Positions 1 to 7,725 of a stretch of DNA of 8,825 nt are shown here, in pieces. This DNA is from CAVUOA01 sp963742955 (GTDB taxonomy: Bacteria; Bacteroidota; Ignavibacteria; Tepidaquicellales; OLB5). The notes beneath the pieces were generated by a model. It was not told the origin of the DNA and did no database searches. It was given only the letters and a program-made list of their open reading frames with translations. Made by a program: the position numbers and the translations under genes. Position 1 is the first letter of the stretch. Each line of letters begins with the position of its first letter. The DNA is taken from assembly GCA_963742955.1 (NCBI GenBank), contig CAVUOA010000017.1:1-8825 (forward strand), in the 5' to 3' direction.

Positions 1-22
1 GAAAATTCAGATATTATTAAGT

Positions 23-71
23 AAAAGGGATTCTATTTGTAATTGGGGAGAGGAAGGATAGAATCCCTTTT
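23..71 (-). terminator. Hairpin terminator after hmuV, possibly bidirectional
   Basis: A perfect 13-bp inverted repeat (AAAAGGGATTCTA at 23-35 and its complement at 59-71) flanks a 23-nt loop. It begins 6 bp beyond the hmuV stop codon. Read on the minus strand it ends CCCTTTTACTTAAT, and on the plus strand CCCTTTTGCTTTTT, so both directions have a T-rich tail. It would end the haem-uptake transcript and could also stop a gene converging from the left. The loop is longer than in a typical intrinsic terminator, which lowers certainty. Confidence 0.7.
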
Positions 72-76
72 GCTTT

Positions 77-876
77 TTAATTCTTTACTACAAAATAAGG
101 CTTGCCGGAATATGGATTCGCAATCTTTTCCATATCAATATCAAAAACATTCTTCACGAGAACCTCTTTATTTATTTTTTCCGGCGAATCATAAATGTTT
201 TCGACCACACCGTTTTTCATAAAAATAATTTTATCTGCATAAGCAATCGCTAAATTCAAATCATGCAATATTGCAATCACAAGAATATTTGATTCGGTGT
301 ATTTTCTTGGCCGTATACCGCGAGAATGAAATGCTGGTAATGCAAATCAAGCTGTGATACAGGTTCATCGAGGAACAGAATCTGTTGGGTTGCGGTTTTT
401 TCATCCTACGCCATATCTGCGCCAATACTCTTGCCATTTGAACTTTTTGGGCTTCTCCTCCCGATAATGTATCGTAATCTCTTTCTTTTAAGCCTGATGC
501 GCCCCAATAATCCCAGGCTTTTATCGGTAATTAATAAATCTTCAATCCCCGGCTCGCTGCTGAAATGAGGATAGCGTCCCATCAATACAAGTTCGGAAAC
601 CGATATTGGAAAGGTTATTTCGTAGTGCTGAGAAAGCACTGCTCTTATTTTAGCAAGCTCAATTTCTTTGTATTTTTCGATTTTCATATCTGCTAAAGTA
701 ACTTTCACCTTCCAGAAAGCTCTTAAGCTTCCTGCAAGAATTTTCATCAATGTTGATTTACCTGCGCCGTTTTGTCCCATTATTACAATAAACTCACCAT
801 TTCCGAATTCCAGTGAAATGTTTTTTACAAGTTCTTTTTTTCCGATTCTGAATGTGAGGTTTTTTGCTTTAAGCAA
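77..876 (-). CDS. hmuV: Haem ABC transporter ATP-binding protein (HmuV-like), three frameshifts
   Basis: Cytoplasmic ATPase that would power haem import through HmuU. In order, the minus strand encodes Walker A GQNGAGKST (residues 34-42), the Q-loop LSQHYEITFP (Q83), SELVLMGRYPHF, the signature DYDTLSGGEAQKVQMARVLA, Walker B with D-loop QILFLDEPVSQLDLHYQ, and the switch LHDLNLA. The MGRYPHF, EAQKVQMARVL and LDEPVSQLDLHYQ stretches are typical of HmuV rather than of other FecE/BtuD ATPases. These motifs lie in different frames: breaks are near 502-508 (extra base in the C4 run 502-505), near 403-410 and near 305-312 (one base missing each). Corrected length is about 266 aa, normal for HmuV. 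The start is TTG at 876-874, supported by a strong upstream Shine-Dalgarno; the gene overlaps the end of hmuU by 8 bp. The segment GSLRAFWKVKV (residues 49-59) lacks the usual Pro and Gly and may hide further small errors. Confidence 0.88.
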
Positions 877-1940
877 TGAAACCTCCTTTGCTCTGTGATT
901 TCCTGTTCTTATAAAGCAGCCAGAGGAAAACAGGAGCCCCGACGAATGCAGTTATAATGCCTATCGGCATTTCTGCGGGAGCAATTATTACTCTTGCAAG
1001 CATGTCTGCTGTTATCATAACAATTGCGCCAAGCAATGCTGAACCTGTAATAAGGTATCTGTTATCTGAACCTTTCATAAGGCGTAGAAGGTGGAGGCTG
1101 TTAATCCAACAAAGCTTATTACTCCGACCATTGATGTTGCTACTGAAACCATAACGGTATTTATAATTATGAGCTGGATTTTCATTCTTTCGATATTATA
1201 TCCCAGATATGAGGCTTCATCTTCGCCAAGCTGAAGCGCATTGAGCTGTTTTGAAAATCTGAGCGCAAACAGGAAGCAAATAATTGTTGAAATAGAAACG
1301 ATTATAACAGATTTCCATTCGGCTCCGGAAAATGTCCCCAGGTTCCAGAACGTTATTGAGCGAGCCTGTGGGTCACGTGCTATGTAAGATAAAAAACCCG
1401 TACCACCCGCTGCCATTGCATTTACAGCAATACCGGCGAGAATCATTGTTGCAACATTGACTTTTTTATAATAGGAGGAAAATTTATAAACGATTAAAGT
1501 TGCAATCAGCCCGCCGGTAAAAGCTGAAACTGGCAATAATAAATCACCTGCAAACGTTATCCCTTCAAATAATGTGCTTTTCCCGAATACAAATACTAAC
1601 GAAGCACCGAGTGCTGCCCCCGCTGATGTACCCACAAGTCCCGGTTCTACAATCGGATTTCTGAAAAGCGACTGCATTAATGCACCTGAAACTGATAAAG
1701 CCGCACCTACAATAAAACACATAAATGTTCGGGCAGCCTAATTTGAAAAAACAATCCCTCAATCACAGGGTTGATAGTTCCGTAAGGTTTCTTTCCTGTA
1801 GCGTCAAGAAAAAAATCAAATATCTGGTTATACGATATATTTACAGCCCCGACACGCGTGGAAAGTATAATTAGGACCAGCAGCAGTAAAGCTAAACCCA
1901 AATAGATAGTTTTATATTTAACAGAATGGAATAATTTCAT
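869..1940 (-). CDS. hmuU: Haem/iron-complex ABC transporter permease (HmuU, FecCD/BtuC family), two frameshifts
   Basis: Inner-membrane permease of the FecCD/BtuC type, the channel partner of HmuV. The N-terminus (MKLFHSVKYKTIYLGLALLL) is a short cytoplasmic leader running into the first membrane helix. Family motifs follow: QIRLPRTF, GAALSVSGALMQSLFRNPI, EPGLVGTSAGAALGA, LAGIAVNAM, FWNLGTFSGAEW, GVISFVGL, HLLRLMKGSDNRYL, and the ending PAEMPIGIITAFVGAPVFLW. The reading frame breaks twice. One base is missing near 1731-1735, in a GGG run, between QIRLP and RTFMCF. One is missing near 1085-1105, between FVGLTA and HLLRLM, in the coupling region that contacts the ATPase. Undoing both gives about 357 aa, normal for the family and rich in membrane segments. 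The ATG lies 3 bp after the hmuT stop with no Shine-Dalgarno, so translation is probably coupled. The 3' end overlaps hmuV by 8 bp. Confidence 0.88.
882..889 (-). promoter_or_regulatory. Shine-Dalgarno AAAGGAGG for hmuV
   Basis: AAAGGAGG on the minus strand ends 5 nt before the TTG at 876-874. It lies inside the last codons of hmuU. It decides the hmuV start, because no ATG is available there and the TTG gives the expected N-terminus (LKAKNLTFRIGKKELV). It is the only strong Shine-Dalgarno I see in the window and suggests independent or coupled initiation on the shared mRNA. Confidence 0.7.
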
Positions 1941-1943
1941 TAT

Positions 1944-2818
1944 TTATTTATGAATTAAATCCATAAGTTTCATAACGTTCTCTCCTGTTCTGGGACCTAA
2001 GTAAATCAAATCGTGCTCTTCAATTCTGTAAATCTTATGGTTCTTTGCAGCAGGCGTTATTGATAATCCCGGCAGTTCTGCGAATTTTTCTTCACTGCCT
2101 GGTCAAAGCCAAAATCTGTAGCCAGTATCACATCAGGCTGAGATTTGGCAATAACTTCCGCGCTTAAGAGCTTAAAATTTGAGGTATCGGCAGCATTTAC
2201 ACCTCCAGCCCAGATAATCATTGAGTTCTGATTGCCTTTATTGCCCATAACAAAGTAATTGTTAGAGGCTCTCCCATAGTGTATTATAAGCACTTTAGGC
2301 TTGGTGGTATATGATTTAAGTTTTTCCTGCGCTGCAGCCATATCACTGTCAAGCTTTTTGCACAGCTCTTCTCCTTTTGCTTCTACATGGAATTCCTTAG
2401 CCACATCCATTATAAGCATCTTTGTGCTGTCTATTGTGGGGGTAGCTCTGAACTGTTTTAATGGTATTCCGACTTCAGTAAGCTGTTTTACAACATTATC
2501 AGGACCTATTGCTGCATCGGTCCCGCCGTTATAGTAAACAACTGTTGGATTAAGAGAGATGATACCTTCTGCGCTGAGCATTCTGTGATAGCCTACAGTT
2601 GTAATGTTCTTTGTCTCCGGCGGATAGGTGCTTGATAAATCAACACCGACAATTTTATCTCCCTGACCGAGAGCAAAAAGTATTTCGGTAAGCTGTTTTG
2701 AAACACATACAATCCTGATATCTTTATTTTCTGCATCATTTTGTTTTTTCGAAAATCTTCCGCATGATGAAAATATTATTAACGGAACAGCAATAAATAG
2801 GATAAATTTAATTTTCAT
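1944..2818 (-). CDS. hmuT: Haem-binding periplasmic lipoprotein (HmuT-like), one frameshift
   Basis: Periplasmic substrate-binding component of the HmuTUV importer. Residues 1-18 are a lipoprotein signal ending in the lipobox FSSC, with Cys19 as the lipidation site. The two-lobed fold is indicated by IVGVDLSSTYP (57-66), TTVGYHRMLSAEGIISLNPT (73-92), KVLIIHYGRASNNYFVMG (175-192), IIWAGGVNAAD and LLSAEVIAKSQPDVIL. The G-Y-x-R-x-L-S-A-E-G motif is characteristic of HmuT/ShuT/PhuT; I expect its Tyr (Y77), or Y65 in STYP, to be the haem-ligating tyrosine, but cannot prove which. The frame breaks near 2085-2095 beside a T5 run. The true C-terminus continues in another frame as EEKFAELPGLSITPA, then GPRTGENVMKLMDLIHK, with a stop at 1946-1944. 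This gives about 291 aa, full length. It is first of three tightly packed genes and is preceded by a Fur-box-like palindrome. Confidence 0.88.
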
Positions 2819-2841
2819 TTGTTAAATAAAATAAGACACGA

Positions 2842-2868
2842 CCCGGAAATAATGCTTATCATTCCGGG
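2842..2868 (-). terminator. Hairpin between the TonB receptor gene and hmuT
   Basis: Inverted repeat with a perfect 7-bp outer stem (CCCGGAA / TTCCGGG). After a two-base bulge the pairing continues through ATAA/TTAT around a TGC loop. It starts 26 bp after the receptor stop and ends 24 bp before the hmuT ATG. Downstream on the minus strand the sequence is T-rich (TCTTATTTTATTT) but has no immediate U-tract. It may therefore be a weak or partial terminator, an operator (see the overlapping Fur-like entry), or both. Confidence 0.45.
2848..2866 (-). promoter_or_regulatory. Candidate Fur box upstream of hmuT
   Basis: The minus strand reads AATGATAAGCATTATT in the middle of the palindrome. Aligned with the classical 19-bp Fur consensus GATAATGATAATCATTATC, the site matches 14 of 19 positions by hand count, all within the central block. 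It lies about 30 bp upstream of the hmuT ATG, where a repressor would block the hmuTUV promoter. Fur control of haem import is well established in other bacteria; its use here is inference. The same bases form a hairpin, so a terminator is the main alternative. Confidence 0.5.
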
Positions 2869-2893
2869 CCATGACATTATTGGAAAATGAGGT

Positions 2894-5209
2894 TTATTTG
2901 AAATTGTAGCTTAATGTTGCTCCGCCATAGAAATTAATTTCATTTGGACCTGAAATGTAGAACCTTTGGTCATTCACATTAAGAAACAACTCTGTTGGAT
3001 ATCTCTGACCAGTTATATTGTTTGCACCGCCGTAAACTTCAAGATTTAATTTTTTGGCAATGGTTCTGCGAATGCCCAGCCTTGAGTTTAGAAGACCGTA
3101 AGCTTCAGCAGTGTGTGAGTTATCAAACGTAAGGGGAATCTTATCTGTGTAGGCGTAAGTAACATTAAGATAAACTCCGGGAACTGATATTATATCAAGT
3201 CCAATATTGATAACATTAGGCGCAACGCCCGGAACCTTTAATCCGGTATAATCTTTTGTTGTTGAATCGTTATTATTATTGCTCTTGAAATCAACGTTTT
3301 CATCATCGGTAAAGGTATACGTAATAAACGGCCTAACAAGAGAAATGATTTTCGATTTTTCAGGAACGAAAGCATAAACAAGCTTTGCTTCTACGCCTTT
3401 GTATCTTACTTTTCCCGCGTTAGTTGTAATTGAGTAAGCGGGGTTTCCGTTTGCGGCTGCAAAGTTCTGTGTAACCAGCTTATCTTTTACATCCATAAAA
3501 TATCCGGCTACTTCATAGCTTAATGCATTTTTTAGCAGGCTTCCTTTTGAACCGACTTCTATGCTTGTTGCATTTTCAGGTTTTAAATCAAGATTAACCT
3601 TTCCAAGCTGAGTCATTAATACCTGGCTGGTTGACGGGGGAGTGAAGCCTGTGCTGAAACTTCCGTAAACCGAAAACATTCCGTTAATAACCTGGTTAAT
3701 TGCAACGCGGGGAGTTATTACTGGGTCAAACCTTCTGTAACCCGTTGCATTCTTATGTGAAGAAGACTGCGCAATTAAATCCTGCACGTCATACTCAAGG
3801 AAATTAACGCTCGTACCGGCTGTGAGCAGTGTATTTTTTGTTATGTTTATATCTGCCTGACCGAATACGTTATATGAAAGAGGTTTTATTTCCTGGTTGC
3901 CTCTGATGCTTCCGAGTACGTTGTTGGTTAGCGTATAAGAATCGGCAAAGTTAAGATTCTCAAGAAATTCACCGCCGAAAGTAAAACTTGTTTTTACCTT
4001 TCCAAAGGTTGGGGTAACAACAAAAGTAGTTCTTGCGCCGAATTTGCTGTTATTGTTTCTTGTTAAACCTGCTGCAGACGGCTGGTCTTTGAAGAAGAAA
4101 CCCGCATAGAAAGTGGTTCATGTTTGAAAATATATTTGAAAATGTATGTTCAAGTGAAACTCCGAGCCTGCTGCTTTCGCTTTTTATGTGAGCGTCATTT
4201 TTTACATAGTTGGTATCTGCAGTGTGCGATTCGTTGTAGAATCCCAGGCTGTCAAGCTCTCCGGCAAGAGCGTTGTATACATTTGAATAATTACCGAAGA
4301 ATGTAATCGTATTCTGCCTGTCAAGGAAAAGGCTTCCGTTGATTAAAGCAAAGTCTTCATTGGTCTTGTTATGGTCCCTGAAACCTTTTGCCTGCTGGTG
4401 TCCGTAGTTGACAAATAAATTCAGCTTTTCATTTCCTATCGAAAGGCCGGTGTTGGTTCTGAAAAGACCGTATGAACCCCCAAGTCCTCCGAGTATAACA
4501 TTTGTTCCCCATGGAGCTTTTGCAGATTTCATGTTTATTACGCCTCCGATGTTTGCTCCGTATATAGTTGACGAAGGTCCTTTGATTACTTCAACGAGAC
4601 TGAGATTTGTATAGTCAACTTCGTCAAGTGAAGTTGTTGCATCCGCATCGGTTAAAGCTATATCATTGTAATATGCTTTGTACCCGTTGCCGTTGAAGTT
4701 TGTCAAAAATCCGTAACCGCGGATTCCGAGCAGAACGCCGGAGCCGAGGTTTCTGAATTCCATTTTTACGCCGGGTATAAGATTCATTGTGTACTGAATA
4801 TTCATTCCCATATCCCTGTTGATATCTCCTTCGAAAGAAAACCAATGCTCCCCGGAGTTTCTATATTTTTTTTGTTATTTAATGTACCTTCAACCTGTAT
4901 AACACTTGTGGAAAGGTTGGTAGGTTCAAGTCCCACAATTAAATCAGTCCCTGTACTTGATACAGTCATTTCTTTCTTTTCATAGCCGATAGCTTTAAAC
5001 GTTACATTGTTCTTTTCATTTTTGGTCTGCAGTGTGAACACGCCGTCATCATCGGTTGTAGTGCCTTCATGGGTTGCAGTAATAGTAATTGCCGCACCCG
5101 GAATCGGCTGGTTATTTTGCAAGTCTTTTACGATGCCCTTTAATGTATTCTGGGCATTTGCATTATAATATATACAGAATAATGCAATGACTAATATAAA
5201 TTTTTTCAT
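2894..5209 (-). CDS. TonB-dependent outer-membrane receptor, probably for haem/iron complexes, two frameshifts
   Basis: Outer-membrane beta-barrel for energy-dependent ligand uptake. Residues 1-19 are a signal peptide ending ANA before Gln20. Residues 22-95 form a carboxypeptidase-regulatory-like domain (LKGIVKDLQNNQPIPGAAI, then TTTDDDGVFTL and FKAIGYEKKEM), typical of Bacteroidota-type receptors. The plug follows: DINRDMGMNIQYTMNLIPGV, GIRGYG, LVEVIKGPSSTIYGANIGGV. The barrel includes STGFTPPSTSQVL with NLDLKPENATSIEVG, matching the FRAP/NPNL region of haem and siderophore receptors. It ends YGGATLSYNFK, an aromatic-rich final strand. Breaks occur near 4826-4834 (one base missing, SKE|DINRD) and near 4113-4120 (one extra base, SNM|TTFYAGFFFKDQ). 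Corrected length is about 771 aa, normal. The ATG leader is A/T-rich without Shine-Dalgarno. Position upstream of hmuTUV supports a haem ligand; a siderophore is possible. Confidence 0.87.
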
Positions 5210-5245
5210 AATTAAATTTATTATTTAGCAATTAAATTTTTAAAA

Positions 5246-5289
5246 CAAGGGTAAGCGGAAATAATACGGATTATTTCCGCAGCCCTTTT
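5246..5289 (-). terminator. Strong hairpin between the small unknown gene and the TonB receptor gene
   Basis: A perfect 11-bp stem (GCGGAAATAAT at 5255-5265 with ATTATTTCCGC at 5270-5280) closes a 4-nt loop. Beyond a small internal loop the pairing resumes with AAGGG/CCCTT (5247-5251 and 5283-5287). On the minus strand it is flanked by AAAAGGG before and CCCTTGTTTT after. It starts 25 bp after the stop of the upstream gene and ends 37 bp before the receptor ATG, so a terminator or attenuator is the simplest reading. The CGGAAATAAT half-site also occurs in the palindrome before hmuT, so an operator role is the alternative. Confidence 0.55.
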
Positions 5290-5313
5290 GGAATATGAAA
5301 TAAGTTTTAACTG

Positions 5314-5857
5314 CTAAATAATCTCGGGAGGGGGTGTTTCAATATCCAGCTTTATGGAAAGCAGGTTTTCGGTTGAATGATATAATTTGTTTAAATTGAT
5401 TATAGGAGGGAAAACATCTTTAATATTTCTGTGCGGTAAATATTTGCTGATTGAAACTTTTCCGTTTACATCTGATTTTTTCTGAGGCGCCTGGCTATCG
5501 GGTAAGTTATCGTTTATATGATTGACCAGGCTTTTGTTGATTCTCTCTTCTTTTGAATCATTAATGCAATAGTAATATATATATCCGTCATGGATTTCGC
5601 TTCTTTCGATATCATACATATCTCCTTTGTAAGAAAACTCATCATCATTTGTAGGATGGAACTCTCTATCGTTAACTACTCCGTTGCTATAAGTAAATTT
5701 CAATAATACAAGCTCATCAGTCTCATTTTCTTCTTCTGTAATTTTGCTTCTTATGTCAGAGCGTGCGTCTGCAATCATCCCAAGGTAAGCAAAATGAAAA
5801 CCCAAGGATGTTGTAAAACATCAATCCCAGCAGTGTAACAGATATAATTTTTTTCAT
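5314..5857 (-). CDS. Small exported or membrane-anchored protein of unknown function, one frameshift
   Basis: I do not recognise a function. The open frame alone begins at a TTG (5805), but upstream in another frame ATG 5857-5855 opens a hydrophobic N-terminus, MKKIISVTLLGLMFYNILGF. This runs into HFAYLGMIADARSDIRSKI if one base is removed from the CCC run at 5801-5803. The corrected gene is 543 nt, 180 aa. Residues about 4-28 look like an uncleaved signal-anchor or signal peptide, then a charged soluble domain follows with EFSYKGDMYDIERSEI, a Tyr-rich YIYYYCINDSKEERINKSL segment containing a Cys, and a Pro-rich tail ETPPPEII. It resembles, from memory, a family of unknown short proteins in Bacteroidota with an N-terminal hydrophobic segment, a conserved G-x-M-Y-D-I motif and a C-x-N-D-x-K-E-E motif. 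It heads the haem-uptake cluster, 104 bp before the receptor, suggesting a role in iron/haem uptake or redox handling at the periplasm. That role is inference only. Confidence 0.72.
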
Positions 5858-5863
5858 TAAAAC

Positions 5864-5898
5864 CTTGCATAATAATTTTATTTATGGAAAAATGCAAG
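5864..5898. promoter_or_regulatory. Candidate operator-like inverted repeat before the haem-uptake cluster
   Basis: CTTGCAT at 5864-5870 and ATGCAAG at 5892-5898 are perfect 7-bp complements separated by 21 bp of nearly pure A/T. The near arm lies 6 bp from the ATG of the small unknown gene. The spacing suits two half-sites rather than a hairpin. I see no convincing promoter boxes with normal spacing around it, so this is a weak call. Confidence 0.25.
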
Positions 5899-5971
5899 TG
5901 TGATAAGTTTTGAGAAATAAAAATGGTTTGTCTCCCGGAACATGTTTCAGGGTCTGCGCCACATTTCTCCT

Positions 5972-6117
5972 TTTGTCATTCCGGCGAAGGCAGGAATCCG
6001 GTTTAAGAATATTCTATTCTCAAATCCTTGAGGGGAAGCGTTGATGTGCTGAATAGATTCCTGCTTTCCCCCCTGCCTGTCTTCGCCGTGTAGACTTGCA
6101 GAAGGCAGGCGCTCAGG
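5972..6117. repeat. GC-richer block of nested inverted repeats (REP/MITE-like), possible terminator for the aldehyde dehydrogenase gene
   Basis: The block begins TTTGTCATTCCGGCGAAGG and contains the core GAAGGCAGG four times in mixed orientation: direct at 5986-5994 and 6101-6109, inverted (with one change each) at 6060-6068 and 6076-6084. Two palindromes result. GAAGGCAGGAATC (5986-5998) pairs with GATTCCTGCTTTC (6056-6068), 12 of 13 plus one wobble, across a 57-nt centre. GCCTGTCTTC (6075-6084) pairs with GAAGGCAGGC (6101-6110), 9 of 10 plus one wobble, over a 16-nt loop. No coding potential is evident. The second hairpin lies 9 bp beyond the aldehyde dehydrogenase stop, so it could terminate that transcript. 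The composition differs from the surrounding A/T-rich DNA, as expected for a dispersed palindromic repeat, but copy number cannot be judged from one window. Confidence 0.5.
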
Positions 6118-6119
6118 GC

Positions 6120-7496
6120 CTAAATTCTGTAACTAATCTTTCTCGGCACTGTGAACTGTCTAATTCCATCAATCGAACCAATATACCCGTATCCGCTTTG
6201 TTTAATACCAACCCACGGTGTTCCGCTTGCGGATGCCAAGCCCTGGTTAACGCCAATCATGCCGGATTCGATTTTACGGGCTGCTTCAAGTCCTTTTTTC
6301 TTATTTTTAGACCATACTGTAGCGCCGAGCCCGTAGGGTGTGTCATTAGCAAGCCGTATTGCTTCGTCAGTGCTTTTAACTTTCTGTATGCAGACAACGG
6401 GCCCGAATTTTTCATCACGCATAATTCTGTGTTTGTGGCGAAAGATTTGTGAGAAGAGTGGGTTCAAAGTAAAATCCATTGTGATTCTTTACTGATTTTC
6501 CGCCAATAATTGGGTAAGCTTTGCTCCGTGTTTAACTGCATCATTGACCTGTTCAATAACGTTTTGGCGGATTTCCTCGCTTACCATCGGTCCCATCTGC
6601 ACGTTTTCATCATATCCCGAACCGTATTTGAAATTACGCACGCCTTCTGCAACAAGAGTTGTAAACTTATCAGCTATTTTCTCATGCACATAGATTCGTT
6701 CGACTGAAACGCACACCTGTCCGGAATTACGCAGTGAACCGTTAACAGCAAAATGAGCGGCTTGAGCCAAATCGGCATCATCGAGAACAATCATGGGGTC
6801 TTTGCCTCCGAGCTCAAGCACAATGCGGTTGAGTTTCCTGCTGGAGGCATTCATAATCTTCTTTCCAACTGCCTGTGAGCCAACAAAGGCAACCATATCA
6901 ATATCAGCGTGAATCAGCTCATTACCAACTTCATCAGCACCCTGCAGTAGGTTTATAACTCCCTCAGGCAAGTGCTTTTTGAATATTTTATATATAGCTT
7001 CACCTGTAAGAGGCACATATTCCGAAGGCTTAAAAATAACGGTATTTCCGGCTATTAGAGCAGGGGAGAGGAGAGTTTCCGGCATACTTACGGGGAAATT
7101 CCACGGTGTAATAACGGCGCAAACCCCGATTGGAGTGCGGTGAAGCTCGGTAACAAGGTTTTCTTCCTTAAAATGTTCAACTTTCAGAGCTTCTTTAGCC
7201 TGTTCAATGGTTTCCCTTATGCCGTAAGCAACGGCGTGAGTTTCACCAACAGCTGATTTATACAGCTTGCCCATTTCATCGGTTATAATTCTGCCGATTC
7301 TTTCCTTTTCCTTTATGAAATCTTTAGCGCAAGCTTCAAGCCGTTTACTTCTTTCCTTTAAAGACAGTTTGCTCCATTCAGGTAAAGTTTTTTTTGCATT
7401 CTTTACAGCGTTGTGAACTTCTGTTTTTGATGAGCATTTAATGCGCTTAATCAGCTTACCGGTTGCGGGATTGATATCGTTAATGAATTTTTGCAT
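6120..7496 (-). CDS. NAD(P)-dependent aldehyde dehydrogenase, two compensating frameshifts
   Basis: Oxidises an aldehyde to the carboxylate using NAD(P)+. Cofactor and catalytic motifs are all present: TPWNFPVSMPE (Asn133), NTVIFKPSE (Lys156), AFVGSQAVGKKI (210s), LELGGKDP with general base Glu228, and SGQVCVSVERIY with nucleophile Cys262. The C-terminal part has MRDEKFGPVVCI, NDTPYGLGATVWS, and SGMIGVN followed by SGYG. A TAA at 6489-6491 seems to split it, but the true frame between about 6516 and 6430 is shifted: it reads YPIIGGKSVKNHNGFYFEPT then LLTNLSPQT, the expected linker before IMRDE. One base is missing near 6516-6518 and one is extra near 6426-6432, so the total stays in phase: 459 codons, 458 aa, normal for the family. 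The ATG at 7496 gives the standard N-terminus INPATGK. The substrate cannot be told; succinate-semialdehyde-like enzymes are one possibility. It follows fabH after 229 bp, so may be a separate unit. Confidence 0.88.
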
Positions 7497-7725
7497 CTTT
7501 TTTTTAAAATTTATATTGATGTGAATTTAAGGAATAATGCAGAAAAGTAACAGACTGCATATTATCCGCAGTAGAGTGGAAGAGATAGTTTCTCGAATGC
7601 CATTTAAACGTACGGAAACCACTCTGTGAGACGTTTTCAGAGACATCCTATAGTGATATGAAAATATAACGTCTTACAAACAATGTAATGAAGTATTATT
7701 ATTCTCGTAATCAAGTCTATACCGG
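7497..7725. other. Non-coding gap between fabH and the aldehyde dehydrogenase gene
   Basis: No open frame of note on either strand. The only structure I see is AGAGTGG (7573-7579) with its complement CCACTCT (7619-7625), separated by 39 bp. There is no T-tract suited to an intrinsic terminator after fabH. The stretch just before the aldehyde dehydrogenase ATG is A/T-rich (TTTTAAAAAAAAG on the minus strand) and could hold its promoter, but no clear boxes are visible. Confidence 0.4.

Noticed and set aside
668..898. Plus-strand open frames (also 957-1154, 2301-2534, 4124-4306, 4408-4614, 6096-6452, 6151-6336, 6510-6707)
   Set aside because: They lie opposite well-supported minus-strand genes with recognisable motifs, and their translations show no family features.
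1565..1762. Minus-strand open frame of 65 aa, and a similar one at 4663-4845
   Set aside because: Cys- or Arg-rich shadows in the wrong frame of hmuU and of the TonB receptor gene at the frameshift sites.
77..5209. Treating the haem-uptake genes as pseudogenes
   Set aside because: All ATPase, permease, binding-protein and receptor motifs survive across the breaks and lengths are normal after single-base corrections.
5869..5896. Sigma70-like promoter TTGCAT, 17 bp, TATTAT before the small unknown gene
   Set aside because: The start site would leave only about 5 nt before the ATG, the -35 match is poor, and the region is A/T-rich enough for chance matches.
6056..6110. CRISPR array or tRNA in the repeat block
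   Set aside because: Core copies alternate in orientation and spacing is irregular; no cloverleaf or conserved tRNA arms are visible.
7573..7625. AGAGTGG/CCACTCT inverted repeat as a terminator for fabH
   Set aside because: Only 7 bp, a 39-nt spacer, no T-tract, and it is about 100 bp past the stop.
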